Positions 21,200 to 36,000 of a stretch of DNA of 64,000 bases are shown one piece after another. The notes below the pieces were generated by a model, which worked only from the letters and a program-made list of their open reading frames with translations, ran no database searches and had not been told where the DNA came from. How positions within the stretch are numbered: position 1 is the stretch's first letter; each line of letters starts with the position of its first letter. This DNA is from Anolis sagrei (taxonomy: Eukaryota; Chordata; Lepidosauria; Squamata; Anolidae). Both the position numbers and the translations under genes were made by a program. The stretch covers positions 90,977,000-91,040,999 of the forward strand of contig NC_090034.1 of assembly GCF_037176765.1 (NCBI RefSeq), given 5' to 3'.

Positions 21200-24100
21200 T
21201 AATTTCAGTACCACCAACACAATGAGTGCATAAATGAATGTGTGTGTGTGTGTGTGTGTGTGTGTATCTCACACCTATGATTGAAAATTTCAATCCATTT
21301 TTAGAAGTGTTTATATGGTGGAAAGTGTGTGTTTACTTACTTTAAATAATCCACCATCCAATTAGGTGAAAATTGGATGATCCTGTTTAAAATCAAGGGT
21401 CTTACATCCATTTGCTTCCTCATTTTTGTACAAGATATTTTAATTTATTTTCTGTACATTATCTTGTTCCAGATGCTCCTCAGGGAGTTCAGTTGACTGC
21501 TACTCCTGGCATCACAGTCAGAGAAGGGATGAAACTGTCTCTCAAGTGCTTGGTCAAAAGCAGTAACCCAGCTGTGTCTTACCAATGGAAGAAGAATAAT
21601 GCCATCACAAACAATACTGATGATAAAATTGAATTCAGTTCAGTGCAAGAAGAACATTCTGGCCGCTATAAATGTACAGCTCAAAATGAACTTGGAGATG
21701 TTGAGTCAAATGAACTGAGTATAGATGTTCAATGTGAGTTGATTCACTGGTCTGTTGGATGATGTCTCTTGACCCATCGGTTACTAAGTATGCATCGATA
21801 ACACATTAACTGCCATGGCTCAATACTATGGAATCCTGAGTTTTATAATTTGTTGAATCACCAACACTATTTGACAGAACAATTTGCTACTGAGCATAAT
21901 TCAAAGTGCTGGCTTTAGTCTATAAGGTCCTAAATGGTTCTGGCCCAGCTTACCTGTCTGAATGCATCTCCCCCTATGAACCATCTCAGAGATTAAGATT
22001 TTCTGAGGAGGCCCCGCTCAAAGTCCTGCCTCCTTTGCAGGCACGGTTGGTGGGGACGAGAGACAGGGCCTTCTCTGTGGTGGCCCTTCGGCTGTGGAAA
22101 TCACTCCCCAGCAAAATTAGATCAGTTCCCTCCCTCTTGACCTTCAAAAAGAAAGTGAAGACATGGCTGTGGGACCAAACCTTTGGACGGTAAAGCAATG
22201 CAGTTCTAGAAATGCATATGGAGTATGTGCAATTGACAACTGGAATGGCTCCGGAATACGATTTTGGACTATGTGGTTTTAAATGTTATTACTAAGATGT
22301 TTCAGTTCTAAGTTTTTAATGTAATTGTTTATCTTAATTTATTGTTTTTATATGGCATTGAATCATTGCCTCTCTCTAAGGCTGCTCTGAGTCTCCTTTG
22401 GGGGGAGAAGGGCAGGGTGCAAATATGGTAAATAAATAAATAAGTCCTTGTAAAACTACATTTCTCATGAAGCTGCAGCATTGAGCCATGGCAGTTAAAG
22501 TGGTGTTAACCTGCATTCATTCTACAGTGTAATTTCACCCTACAATCTCTGATGTTGGCCTCATCTGTTTTTCAGTTTTGCTGAAGGCTCTTTCATATAC
22601 GCCTTTTCATTTAAGCAATAGAGAACTATAATTAATAAAGGGCAGAAAGCAGAGAATCATAGTTTGCATTCTGTATTGTTGTTGTTCATTCGTTCAGTTG
22701 CTTCCGACTCATGAACCAGCACACACCAGAGCTCCCTGTCGGCCGTCACCACTCCCTGCTCCTTCAAGGTCAAGCCAATCACTTCAAGGATGCCATCCAT
22801 CCATCTTGCCCTTGGTTGGCCCCTCTTCCTTTTTCCTTCCATTTCCCCCAGCATAATTGTCTTCTCTAAGCTTTCCTGTCTTCTTATGATGTGGCCAAAG
22901 TACTTCATCTTTGCCTATAATATCCTTCCCTCCAGTGAGCAGTCAGGCTTTATTTCTTGAAGTATGGACTGGTTGGATCTTCGGCCATCAAAGTGGTATC
23001 ATCTGCACATCTAAGGTTGTTATTGTTTCTTCCAGCAATTTTTACCCCAGCCTTGCATTCTTCAAGCCCCACACATCACATGATATGTTCTGCATACAAG
23101 TTGGGTGAGAGTATATAACCCTGCCGTACGCCTTTCCAAATCTTGAACCAGTCTGTTGTTCCATGTCAGTTCTTACTGTTGCTTCTTGGTCCTTATAGAG
23201 ATTCCTCAGGAAAGAGACAAGGTGATTTGGTATGCCCATCCCACCAAGAACTTGCCATAATTTATTATGATCCACACAGTCAAAGGCTTTAGAATAGTCA
23301 ATGAAACAGAAATAGATGTTTTTCTGAAACTCCCTGCCTTTCTCCATTATCCAGTGGATATTGGCAATTTGATCTCTCCTTCCTCTGCCTTTTCTGAACC
23401 CAGCTTGTACATCTGGCAACTCTCTCTCCATGTATTACTGGAGTTTTCCTTGCAGGATCTTGAGCATTACCTTACTGGCATGAGAAATAAGGGCCACTGT
23501 ACAAAGGTTTGAGCAGTCTTCAGCATTTTCCTTTTTTGGTATGGGGATATAAGTTGATTTTTTCCTGTCTGATGGCAATTCTTTTGTTTTCCATATTTGC
23601 TGGCATATGGCATGTATCACCTTGACAGCATCATCTTTCAGGATTTTAAACAATTTAGCTGTATTCTGTATTAGCATTAATATTTTCCAGTTTTTAAATA
23701 AGCTGCCTCTCCCGGAAGACTAAAATTACAGGTGGAAAAATAGCAAAAATTATTTGCCATGTCCCCTGGTGTGTGAAAGAGCTTTAAAAGTAATAATAAT
23801 AATCATTTAATTCAAATAATCATCATCAATAAAAAAAACTGGGTGGGGTTGCATGGGGAAGGTACCTGTAGGTGAGAGCAACTGTGGGCTTCCTGGGACA
23901 CTCTAAATTCCACCTTTCTTTTTATTCACTCAGATCCACCCAAAGAGCCCAAAGTTCAATGCCCATCATGTGGAAACTTCAAGGAGAAGAGCCTAGTGGT
24001 CTTACAATGCTCTTCAAAAGGCAATCCTCCCATCCGTCGCTATGAATGGTTCAAACGTAGTGAACCATCTAAAATCAGCATGCAGAAGGAGCTGCGTTTT

Positions 24101-26997
24101 GAGAAAATCCAGCCCAGCGATTCCAACACCTATTTTTGCAAAGCCTACAATGGCATTGGTGATTCGACATCTCTTCCTTTCATGCTGGATGTTCAGTGTA
24201 AGTAAGCACAGGTTCTGGAGGTAAAGGGTTTATAGCTATCATGTGGGACTTGCAGTCTTGCAAATGGTTTTGGACTACAACAGCCATCATCCTTGACCAT
24301 TGGCCATGTTGGCTGGTGAATTTTCTCAGCAGCAATTTAGTGTCAAGATATATTACAGTCATAATGCAAAGTATTTGTGACTAGGTCTGGAATGAACACC
24401 CACAATCCATTAACATTACAATGTACCGGTACTTGGTATTGGTGGAGACAAAAATTGTTGGAGCTGGCTGCTCCCTTTGAAGTGCGAGGTGGCAATTCAG
24501 AGAAGGAAAATGCAGCCCAAACTCATGGGGAGAAGGAATAAGAGTATCATCTCAGAGGGAAACACATGGATGCCATTAAGAGGATTCTCTGTCTGAGTGA
24601 TCTTTAAAGCCTTTAACTATTCTTACTCAAGGATTTCAAAGTGTAAGTAAGTAAGTAAAAGTGTGAATTGAATTTTTGAAATGGTCCTCAAATTTTTAGA
24701 AGACTCCACTATGGAGAAAAAAGCCACAGCTGAGGCATCCATCTTTATCCAGGGGACATCCGGTTGTTTATCTTTATCCCAAAGGCTCTTTCCTGTTCCT
24801 CCCAAGTTCAATATACATTTGCTATAATGTTATAATACAAATAAACATATTTATGTGATTTTTTTCCAGATGGCCCCAAGAATGTCCGGATTGCTCTTTT
24901 AAATCCCTTTCCCATAAAGGAAGACGATACTATCACATTTAACTGTTCTGTGGGCAGCAGTAACCCCAAAACAAACAAATACAAGTTGTTTAACTCAGAT
25001 GTGGCTGTGAAGTCAAATATGATGTCAAACCTAATAACCTTCCCTGCAAAAGCTGGACCCATCACTTATTACAAATGTGAAGCATGCAATGATATTGCTT
25101 GTACTCAGTCTTCAGCAATCGCTGTGGATGTACACTGTGAGTAATTCTATTTGATATCCCAATTGTATCATTTGGAAATGCAACAAGTTTATAGGGAATT
25201 GGGGAGATCATGGGAGGACAGTTGTATCCATGCAGTATTCAATGCACGGGGCTATATAGCTTCACTGTCCTTTAACATAACAATTTTGGAGTAATAGAAT
25301 AAATACAGCTGGCATAGTTAACTCGGATAGTCAAGTTTGGAAAAATGGAGCCTTTTTATTATCAGACTATTTGTACAGAAATGAAACACTATAACTGGCA
25401 TTCTGTTAGTGATAGATGCATTTAACATGCATATTTCCTTTTTTTGGAAGCTGTAGAGGCTAATGTCCACTTTCTCCTTCTGCAAGACCTAAACACCACT
25501 TCCAGTCTCAGACACCCATGCATATATGCATTCCTTGCCTCATGAAGTAGGTTTGGAGGAGCATCTCCTTTTAAACAGAGGCTGGATGGCCATCTGTCAG
25601 GGGTGATTTGAATGCAATATTCCTGCTTCTTGGCAGGGGGTTGGACTGGATGGCCCATGAGGTCTCTTCCAACTCTTTGATTCTATGATTCTACGATCTG
25701 GTTAATTATGTCTCCATATTCCGCCATCACCAATACATTTTCATTTACATAGTTGGTGGCTATATCTCATTAGGCCAGTGGTTCATAACCTTTGGTAATC
25801 CAGGTGTTTTGGACTTCAGTTCCCACAATTCTTGACAGCTGGAAACCTGGCTGGGATTTCTGGAAGTCCAAAACAACTGGAGGACCAAAGGATGGGAACC
25901 ACTGCCTTAAGCAGATGCAAAATAATTGCAGTAGCACTGGCACTTGGTAGATCTTCTCAGTCAGCACTAATGTAATTATTTCACATTTGGCTATAAGAAC
26001 ATAAGTACATCTCCAATGTTGCCCATTCTGCACGAGGCATGGAATGGTTCTGGGCATTGGGCAGTGCTTCGAAATTCATATGGTAAGTTTGGTAGGTGTG
26101 TTATATGGACTTTATTGCATGAAAGAAGCAAATAGGTACAGAAGCCATGTTCATCCTGTTGCTGATCTGTGATTAACTCATCCTCCACTATTGACAAGCA
26201 AAACCAATCAATAGTTGCCTATTTCCCTTTGTTCCCATCATCTATTTGGGATGAGACTATTTCACTGCTGTGCTGAAATGCTGGCACTGAAGTGACATCA
26301 AAGGATGGGATCCTTCTCCATTCCCTCACTGCTCTTCATTATTCCTGAGGCATTTTTTTATTTTTAGTATTACAGTCCACAAATTAGGAATAAAGATAGG
26401 TTCTTTAGGTTCGTTCTTAAGCTGAATTTTGTAAAGTTGGGACAGGCATATTTTTTAAGTGTATCTCAAACCAAATGTGTATTTTTTTTAGTTTTGGATA
26501 GCATAGGGATTAACAACCTTGTGATGTTGTTTTGCTGCCTGTGCCCCTGTTTAGAAGATTTCATTTTCTGTCCCAGTGATAATTGGATTTTGAAAAATTT
26601 GGCTTGTGGTGAAAACAAGGATTGGTGAGAAAGTTTCAGTTGAGGCACCTTTCCCCCCATAATTATTCCAGGAGTAAATTACCCTTCTGAGGGGTAGATT
26701 TCTCTCACATCTTATTGTTTCACCCCCATTCTTAGCTATGAATCATTTGTAAATCAGATGTTTGTAACTCGGGATTGACTGGGTCCAATTTGGACCAATT
26801 TGCTGTTCACACAGGTCACTGTTGCCACTGTTGCTTTCACTACACTCAACTCTGGGACTACCTGTATTTCATTTAATCATTTAATCAACTACCAAGCTTG
26901 CAAACTTTGCGGTTTGTTTGTTTGTTTGTTAAAAATGCAGTACAACTGTTTGGTCTGCTCCTGACATGATAATTTTTTTGTTATTGATCATACCTGC

Positions 26998-27030
<33 letters not shown>

Positions 27031-30000
27031 TATTATTATTATTACCTTTATTTATACTATGCCTTTCTCCCCATGGGGTCTTAAAGCAGCTAAAATTCCC
27101 ACACTTTAGTTAAAAAACAATTAAATAGTATAGCATGATAAAAACAGATTAAAATAAAATAAATGAAATACACTTAAAATAGCCTATAAAACTCATAGTC
27201 CCACCCCCCAATCTCACCCACAACCTCCCCAGAATCTTGCCCCTTATCTTTCCCCTGTTGACAGAAGAAGGTCTTGACCTGCTTGTGGAAGGCTAGCAGG
27301 GATGAGGCCATCCTGGTCTCTCCTGGGAGCAGTCACCGAAAAGATCCTCTTGTGTATTCCCACCAAATATGCTTGAATGGGTCCTGGGACAGAGCGAAGC
27401 CCTTCCTCAGTACATAATAGATGTCTACCATATTCATAGAAAGTGTTATAGCCCTTCAGATAACCTGGACTGGAGCTATATAGGACTTTGTATGTCAAAA
27501 CTGGCACTTTGAATTGTGCCCGGAAACGTGTTGGCAACTAGTAGAGCTGTTGTATACACCCTATAGCCATCCCCATTTAGCAGTCTGGTTGCTGCTCTTT
27601 GGACCAACTGAAGTTCCTGAGCACTTTTTAAAAGCATGTAAAGTGCATTACAGTAGTCCAGTTGTGATATTACCAATTGCAGCAGAAGTACGATAGGGCA
27701 GGTTTATGAGCTATGTGGAAGCATGAGTAATGCAACTGTAAATTGGCAAATTGGTGCAGTTATGTGACCAAAGAGACATGGGATATCGAGAGTGTTCATG
27801 CCAGTGTGCAGCTGCATGAACACAGGTGATTGCATTATTTATTTATTTATTTACTTCACTTGTATACCACTCTTCTCAGCCAACGGCGACTCAGAGCAGT
27901 TAACAACCAGTATCAACAATACAGTATAAAATCATTAGTCATTTAAAACAGTAATATCAATTAATTAACATCAGGACATCAATACAACAATACAGGAAAA
28001 CAACAATCCATCACGTCTCATCAATAGAGTCAACATCCGATCTCGTTGTCCATTAATCCATATTCCAGTAATCAATCAGTTGCATTGCTTAGTTGAAAGC
28101 CTGTTCAAAGAGCCAAGTCTTCACTCTCTTCCTGAATGCCAATAAGGAGGGGACCAATCTAATGTCTGTAGGAAGGGTGTTCCACAGCCGGGGGGCCACT
28201 ACTGAGAAGGCCCTGTCTCTCGTCCCCGCCGTGCTTGTGAAGCCGGCGGGTCCGAGAGCAGGGCCTCCCCAGATGATCTTAATGTCCTAACTGGTTCATA
28301 GGAGGAGATGCGTTCAGACAGATAGGTCGGGGCAGAACCGTTTAGGGCTTTAAAGGCTAAAGCCAGCACTTTGAATTGTGCCCGGTAACAAATTGGCAGC
28401 CAGTGGAATTGTATGCTCCCTGAGTGCCGCTCCTGTTAACAACCTGGCTGCCGATCGTTGGACCAATTGAAGCTTCCGAGCAGTCTTCAGAGGCAACCCC
28501 ACGTAGAGAGCGTTGCAGTAGTCTATACGGGATGTAACCAGAGCGTGGACTACCGTGGCCAAGTCAGACTTTCCAAGGTACGGGCGCAGCTGGCGCACAA
28601 GTTTGCGTGACTTCTGTGGAACAGTGGCTTTGCGAGATAAAGTCTTATGGCTCTGTCTAGTGTAGGTCTGTATGCAGAACTGCTGTACTATGTTGAGCCA
28701 TGCGAAAATGTAGCTAATGGTCTCCAAGTGCTTTAATAATGTTGTGGATCACAAAGGTTTTCAACACTGTCTAGCAAAACTGTGGACATTTTTTTTTAAA
28801 AAAAAAAGTCTTATGTGAAACATTGATCCATGGTTTTACCACAGTGGAATCATATTGTTTTGGGAAGGAAGATTCAAGACTCAGGACAAGTGAGTGTCTC
28901 TATGTGATTTTTTGTTGTTGATTTGTTCCCACAGTTGCTCCCAAGGACGTAAGAGCTGTACGGCAGCCATCAGGACTGATTGATGAAGGCTCCACTGTGA
29001 ATCTGAGTTGTGAAGTGGGAAGAGCAAATCCCCAGGAGCTCACATATATATGGTACAAAGATACAGATGAGGTAGTGTCTGAAATGCGCATACTGACCAT
29101 CCAGCAAGTGACTTCAAGAGCTTCTGGCAATTACCACTGCAAAGCCAAGAACAGTGTGGACGTAGTATCCTCCTCAGCTGTTTTGCTGGATGTCCGTTGT
29201 GAGTAAGAAAACGAGAGAATTCTGTAGATGTGTGTGCATGTGCGTGTACATTTAAGGACTTCATCTGATGGAGCTGGGGGAAAAAGGGGGACTGTGGGGA
29301 AAATCATCTTCTTTGTGTGGGGACTCATCTTCTTTGCATGGTGTTCCATTTACCTTTATTTAAATCCTATTATTAATCCCAATTATAATAGGGCCATTCA
29401 ATCAGCCAGTTAGTCAATCAAACCTATGTGAACTGATCATTCAAGAACCTCTGGTGCAGGTCTCCTCTAGTTGAAACTAACCAATTCATCTCACTCTGTA
29501 GTCTTGTGGAGAACATAAAAGACAATTGCTTAGTTGAATAGCTCTTTATTTTCTTTCTGGCAGATGGGCCCCGTGACGTCCACGTATCCCTGAATCTCCA
29601 GGAAGCCATCATCGAGGGAAAAGATGTTTTCCTGCAGTGTAAAAACACTGCCAATCCTTCAGCAAATATTTATAAGTGGTACTGGAATGGAGAAGAGATG
29701 GCTCAGAAGAATACTCCAGTCCTTGAACTCCGGAAAGTCCAAGTTGGGCAGTCAGGAGATTATTCTTGCCAAGTGTCAAATCAAGTTGCGGAGGGGCAGT
29801 CACAGCCTTTGGTCCTTATTGTATCCTGTGAGTAATTCATAGCAACAGAAGGTTAACATTCTTTGTTTAGGACCTGTAATGTTTGAGATTATAATGAATT
29901 TAAGCTGTTATGCCTTATTGATATAGCTATATTGTAAAGCCATATCGATCCAATTCATTGAAAGTGATAGATATTATGTATGCACTTGTAGCTTCAGAGC

Positions 30001-33000
30001 AAATGGGAATGCGAATAGAGTTAGGTATGAACTGTTAACTTGAGATGATATAGCTTATCTTTCAAAAAAAGGTGTTGAGTTTTATCTGGGGAGAAAAAAA
30101 ATATCCTGGGACTCAAGGCTGTTCCTTGACTAAAAATTTTGTAATCTTGGAGTAGTCTACAGTCCTGAAAATTATAGCCTATGGTAATCTGTACGGTACT
30201 TTTGAACAAAGTTCTTCTATCTTCAAGATGGACTTATTTTGGAATTAGTCAAGGTCTGTGGCTGGCACAGGGCCAGAACTATTTCAGCACAAAGATATCG
30301 TATGTGAACTTCATACAGAATAAATCCTGAACTGTGATGATTTTTGGCAGTTCAGAATTCTCCTTCACACCCAGTGACACAGGCCCTATACTTTGAAGTG
30401 GGCAAGAGTTTGCTCCATGATGTTTACATGACACACAGGATTATTCATCCCTCAATGTGGGGCACCTGCAGAATTTGGAGACGTGTTGTGGATTGCCTTC
30501 CCCCCTCCCCCCCCCAAGCTGTGTGAGAATGCCTAATTAAGTTTTACCCTATATTAGGTAAAGTTGGGAAATGCTCCCAAACTTTTGCAAATCTCCAAGG
30601 CAACCCCTTTCTTTGGGGAGCTGTTAACAATTGGACTGGGTCCAATTTTGAACTGATTTTATTGTATGTATGGACCAATGCTGCCACCCTGTGCTCCACA
30701 GCGTGAAGAAAATGGGGTGGTACTTACATGTGTCTTTTTTGTTTGTTGCTGTAGCAGTGGCCACGCAATTCCAAAGAGCTTAAGGCCACGGGTGGGTGTT
30801 TTCGCTAATGTCATTAAAGGAACCCAGGTAACTTCGAGGGAGAGGGGGATTTTGACACCTACCTTCCCCACAAGTTGTGAACACGCCTTTAATGGCAACC
30901 AAAAAATGACATAGACAAGAATGGCCATCCCATCACCATCGTGGGATAGTGGCACACAGTGTAGCTTCCCTCAGGACTGAGCTGGAGGACTGCCACTTCA
31001 CACTGGCCCTGCATAAAGTATCCCAAATTGATGTGCCCTTTGAAAGAAATCTGTAAGGTAGAGAGGAAAAAAAGTAATAACTTTAAGTCTAATTGTATTT
31101 TAAAAGTAACTTTCCAAGGTCTTGGGGAGACCCCTATTGGTGAAAGTGCAATGAGGAACCAGGTGCATAGAACCAGCACAAACTTGTACAGAGTTTCTTG
31201 GGAGCAGGAATAAAGCTTTTCACGGTTATATCCAGGACTCACAAACTGTGCCCACTTTTGCTTTTGTATCATACAGATAGCAGAGCTACAGTGCTGAAAC
31301 GTTCCTTGATTGGTTTGGGCACAGTTCTTGCCGTGATTGCATTGCTGGGATTGCTGGCCTACGTCCTGTGGAGAAGGTAAGTGATGGTTTGGAAGATGTG
31401 CTAAGTGAGAGTGTTGGGAGGACTAAAGATAGAGCTGTCTATAGCTGTACTTAATTTAAACTAAATAAAATACAGGGTGAGGCAGCATAACTTCCTTTTT
31501 ACAAAACTTAATAAAACCCATTTTATGAATCAGATTTTTTTTATTTCTTTAATAATGTAGGCGCATACCTAAAGTTTTGTTTTACGTAGTTTTGAAGATC
31601 AAATTAGGTAGGTGACGTCCCCCATTCTCCATACACTGAGTAAACGATTTCTGGCATTTGTCATGACTCTTGCCAGCATAGCAGGTGTTGTTGGCAATTT
31701 CTTCCTGGATGTTGGTCTTCAAATCTTGTAGGGTCCTTGGACAGTTCACATAAACACAGGATTTCAAGAAAACCCCATAGAAAAAGATCACAAGGGGACA
31801 AATCTGGAGAGCGGGCTGGCCACACCAAATCTGCTCAAAAAGTGGGCCTCAACGGCAAAATTACGCTCCTCACTGTTCCAAAGCATGATGGTGACTGAAC
31901 TTTATACTCCCGCCTCTCAAACGAGACCACTAGCTCTCCGCTACGTCTTCAACCGACTGAATGACGTGCATTTTAAAAAAGGAAGTTATGCTGCCTCACC
32001 CTGTATAATGCTATAATGGGGAATTATATAGGTAAAGGTAAAGGATTTCCCCTGACATTAAGTTCAGTGATGTCCAACTCTGGGAGGTGGTGCTCATCTC
32101 AATTTCTAAGCTAAAGAGGCGGCGTTTTCCATATACATTTCCAAGGTCATGTGTCTGGCATGACTGCATGGAGCACTGTTACCTTTCCGCCAGATCAGTA
32201 CCTATTGATCTACTCACATTTGCATGTTTTCGGATTGCTAGGTTGGCAGAAGCTGGGGCTAACAGAAGGAGCTCACCCTGCTCCCCAGATTTGAACCGGG
32301 AATTATATAGCATGGAATATATTCTATGGAGACCACTCCTCCTGTCTTCCTCAATGCTAGTCATGGACAAGTCATCCCATTTCCAATGCTGAAAATTTTC
32401 TCTATAGTAGAAAAGAGCTTATTGTGCCCCAGGGTTTGCTTGTGGCCTTGGTAGAGCATTTGCTTTACAAAATTCCTTTTCCTGAGGGAAACTAAAATAG
32501 ACAAACTAATGGTTGGTATGAAGCAATACAGCAGCCTGTCTCTTTAAAACCTTGCTTGACTTTGTGACTAAGGTGACTCTCCTAATGAATGCTTGCACTC
32601 TAAAATGCAGCAGTTACACAATGGGGCATCAAAAATGAACTTTAGTGAATTTCTTCACAAACTAACCAGCAGGAATATAATGTCTTTTTTTTTTCATTGC
32701 AGGAAGAAAAATATTGATTCAGACACTGATGGAACACAGAGATCTGGCTCATTTTTTGTAAAGAAGGTTAAGTACTTTATTGGTTCAACTAACTTCAGGA
32801 CAATATTGGGAGAGGAAGGTTGTGAGCTGAGCTGATTGCAAACAGAGTTTTGTTTTTTGTTTTTTTTTTGGTCAGGAGTGACTTGAGAAACTGCAAGTTG
32901 CTTCTGATGTGAGAGAATTGGTTGTCTGCAAGGACATTGCTCAGGGGACGCCCGGATGTTTAGATGTTTTACCATCCTTGTGGGAGACTTCTCTCATATC

Positions 33001-36000
33001 CCTGCATGGGGAGCTGGAGCTGACAGAGGGAGCTCATCCGAGCTCTCCTCGGATTTGAACCACTGACCTATCAGTCAGCAGTCCTGCCAGCACAAGGGTT
33101 TAACCCATTGCACCACCGGGGGCTCCGCAAACAGAAGTGGGACTCAGTCCACTTGAAGCTCTTGGACTGTAACTCCCAGCGGGATTAACCAGTCTCGCCT
33201 ATGGGGATGAATACTGGGAGCTGCAGTCCAACAGTATCTGGGGGTCTGCTGCAATCTCACACCAGACCTAACAGTGCACATGTATGCTTGTCTGCCCAGA
33301 AAAAAGGCACACACCAATTTTATCTCTGACATTGCTGCACTCATGGAAGCTTTTTCATGAGAATTAACCAAAAAAGTCCCACAATTTGCCAAGGATGGAG
33401 CAAGAATGGTCTTGTAATGCCAAGAGTGGAAGACCTCCCTTCCTGTTAAGCCAAGCTCATATTTTATTAGATAGAATTACTCCATGCTTTCCAGTGTAAA
33501 ACTCATAATATGGTGTACAAAATAGATGCACCAACTATACAAGGAGACGAGTATAAAAACTCAAACCAAACGACCACGAGCTAAATCATACTTTGAATCA
33601 AGGGCTTGTTGCATTGTTTTCCTTGCTAGGAAGTTGTTGACATCATACGCTAGAAAGGATGTAGACTATTAAAATGTGAATGTGGTGATATATGATATCT
33701 TAATATAACAACAACTCTGTAAGCTACCTATTTTCTTTAATTTGTACCTTGCCCTTCCTCATAAGAGTTCAGATTGGTTAATGATAAATATGTGAACTTT
33801 GTGTACATAAAATTAAACCTACCTCCCTCCCTCCTGGCAGAAGAGTAAATGCCATTTTGTTTCCTAGGCCAAGGGGCAAAAACTGTGCAATAATAAGAAC
33901 AACAGAGAGAATGAAGTGAGAGCAGATGGCTCTGTTGGATTCCTGAACCAGGGTTCGGAAGGTTCCGTTACGTATGCAACTGTCCAGTTCCGTTCCAACT
34001 TGACTGATGATCGCGTGGTTTATGCCAGGTACAATTATGCTTGGCAAGGTAGAAGGCCATAGGAAAAGAATAAGTCCCAGTTGGATAGACTCAATCAAGG
34101 AAGCCACGGTCCCAAGTCTACAAGACCTAAGCAAATATGTTGATGACAGGGGACTTTATGGCATAATGCTGACCTCCTGCTCCATTACTGTGATCAGGGA
34201 CAGTGGCAAATTAGTAGCACAATGGCCCTCAATTATTGCACCTCAGCAGGAGTTCACCTTGCTCACAGCACTCATCAGGAAGCCACATGTGATAATAAAT
34301 AGTTTATTGCTGAAGATACATATAAAAAGGGTGAAACACCAAAAGCAAACGGAAGGGTAAAGATCCAAGAGTTAATAAAGAATCAAGTCTCAAAGGCAAT
34401 AATCCAAACAGCTCAAAGGTGTTTCAGAGAAGAGGAATCCCCAGAATCCAACATGAGGGTAAATCAAGGATGCAAGGATTAAAACATGAACATGAATCCC
34501 CCCCCAAAAAAAATCAATAATAATAATAAAAAAAACAAGGAACAAAACATGACCATGAATCGAAAGGTATATCCATAGAACAAGGAGCTAAACATGAACA
34601 TGAACTAAAACCTGAGGGAGTTACGAGATAGCAGTCTTTCACTTAGAATCATAGAATCAAAGAGTTGGAAGAGACCTCGTGGGCCATCCAGTCCAACCCC
34701 CTGCCAAGAAGCAGGAAAATCGCATTCAAAGCACCCCCGACTGATGGCCATCCAGCCTCTGTTTAAAAGCCTCCAAAGAAGGAGCCGCCACCACTACTTG
34801 AGTAGTGACATTACTTGATCTAAAATCCCAACAGAACTCTCCCTAATTTAAGGACTGCAAAACATGCACACATTTCTTTGACCTTGAGGGGCCCACTTCA
34901 GCCTCTCTTTCTCTCGGATTCTTTCTAACTTCCTGTACTGGAATCTCTTCCCCCTCAGAAGCAGCCTGGTATCCCTGTCTATCTCTGCTCCCTCGGATGA
35001 GCTCATGCTATCCTCCTCTCCATGCCTGCTGGATTCCAAAACAGTTCCACCTTCACACTCTGCCTCAGAAACAGCATCTTCCTCTAAAACCACCTCTGTT
35101 TCCTCATCTACCCCTCATCTTCATCTGGCTGAACCACAACATCAATATTGTAAATTTCCAAACACTGCATAATTGCAAGGCTTCAGTAATCTAAAATATT
35201 CTATGACAACACTTCTCGTTGAGTGGTATACTTCTGCCTTCCCATACTTCTGCTGCTCTTGATTTTTTTTAATTAAGAAAATCAAATAGTTTCCATTACA
35301 GTCCCAATGGAGCAACCTACATAAAGTAAAATGTTGACATAGACAAATGATCTATTTTACCCCCTGAGGTCATTGACAAATAATTCTACACACTTCTTCT
35401 AATATCTTTCTAATCATAATTTTTTGATTCCTTGTAGTATCAATCAACCAAAAACGGCTGTTGAACCCTCAGATGCAAGTGACATCTACAGCATGGTAAA
35501 GAAACCTGGACACTCCACAAAGGTACGTATTTGGTTTACTAAATATTGTGGGTAGCATCACAATTCCTGTGACCCCCTGCTTCCTGTGTTCTGCAAAGAG
35601 CTGAAATGGATGGGTGGTTCATGACGAAGAGAGGTCCAAAGTCCACCCTGATGGACATTTTGATATTATACTGTGATTTTAGTCACATTGACAACACCAG
35701 TTATACATGAATTGGGCAACCTTCTCCAACCCATCACCCTTCAGGCATTCAATTCTCATCATCCCTGGTCAACTCACAGGCTGGTGGTGATTAAGAGAGT
35801 AGTAATTCTGCCTTTCTGGTATTGGGCTGGAGAAGACTGACTTACACTTTGATGAGATGCAGTGTTAGATCTGCATATCTCTACCTTGCAGAGAGCACTG
35901 AACATTGCACCAACTCTCTATTTAGCAGTGAAAGTTTAACCACTATTGTCTTATTTTTAATATTGAGGTTTGCAGTGGACAATCCACAATATTTGTCTCT

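Noticed and set aside
23042-23431. 129-residue minus-strand frame as a host gene
   Set aside because: It is BovB LINE polymerase.
34280-35165. LTR element
   Set aside because: Only general resemblance; no paired terminal repeats or coding part could be seen, so it is listed only as unassigned. The same applies to 59490-60270.
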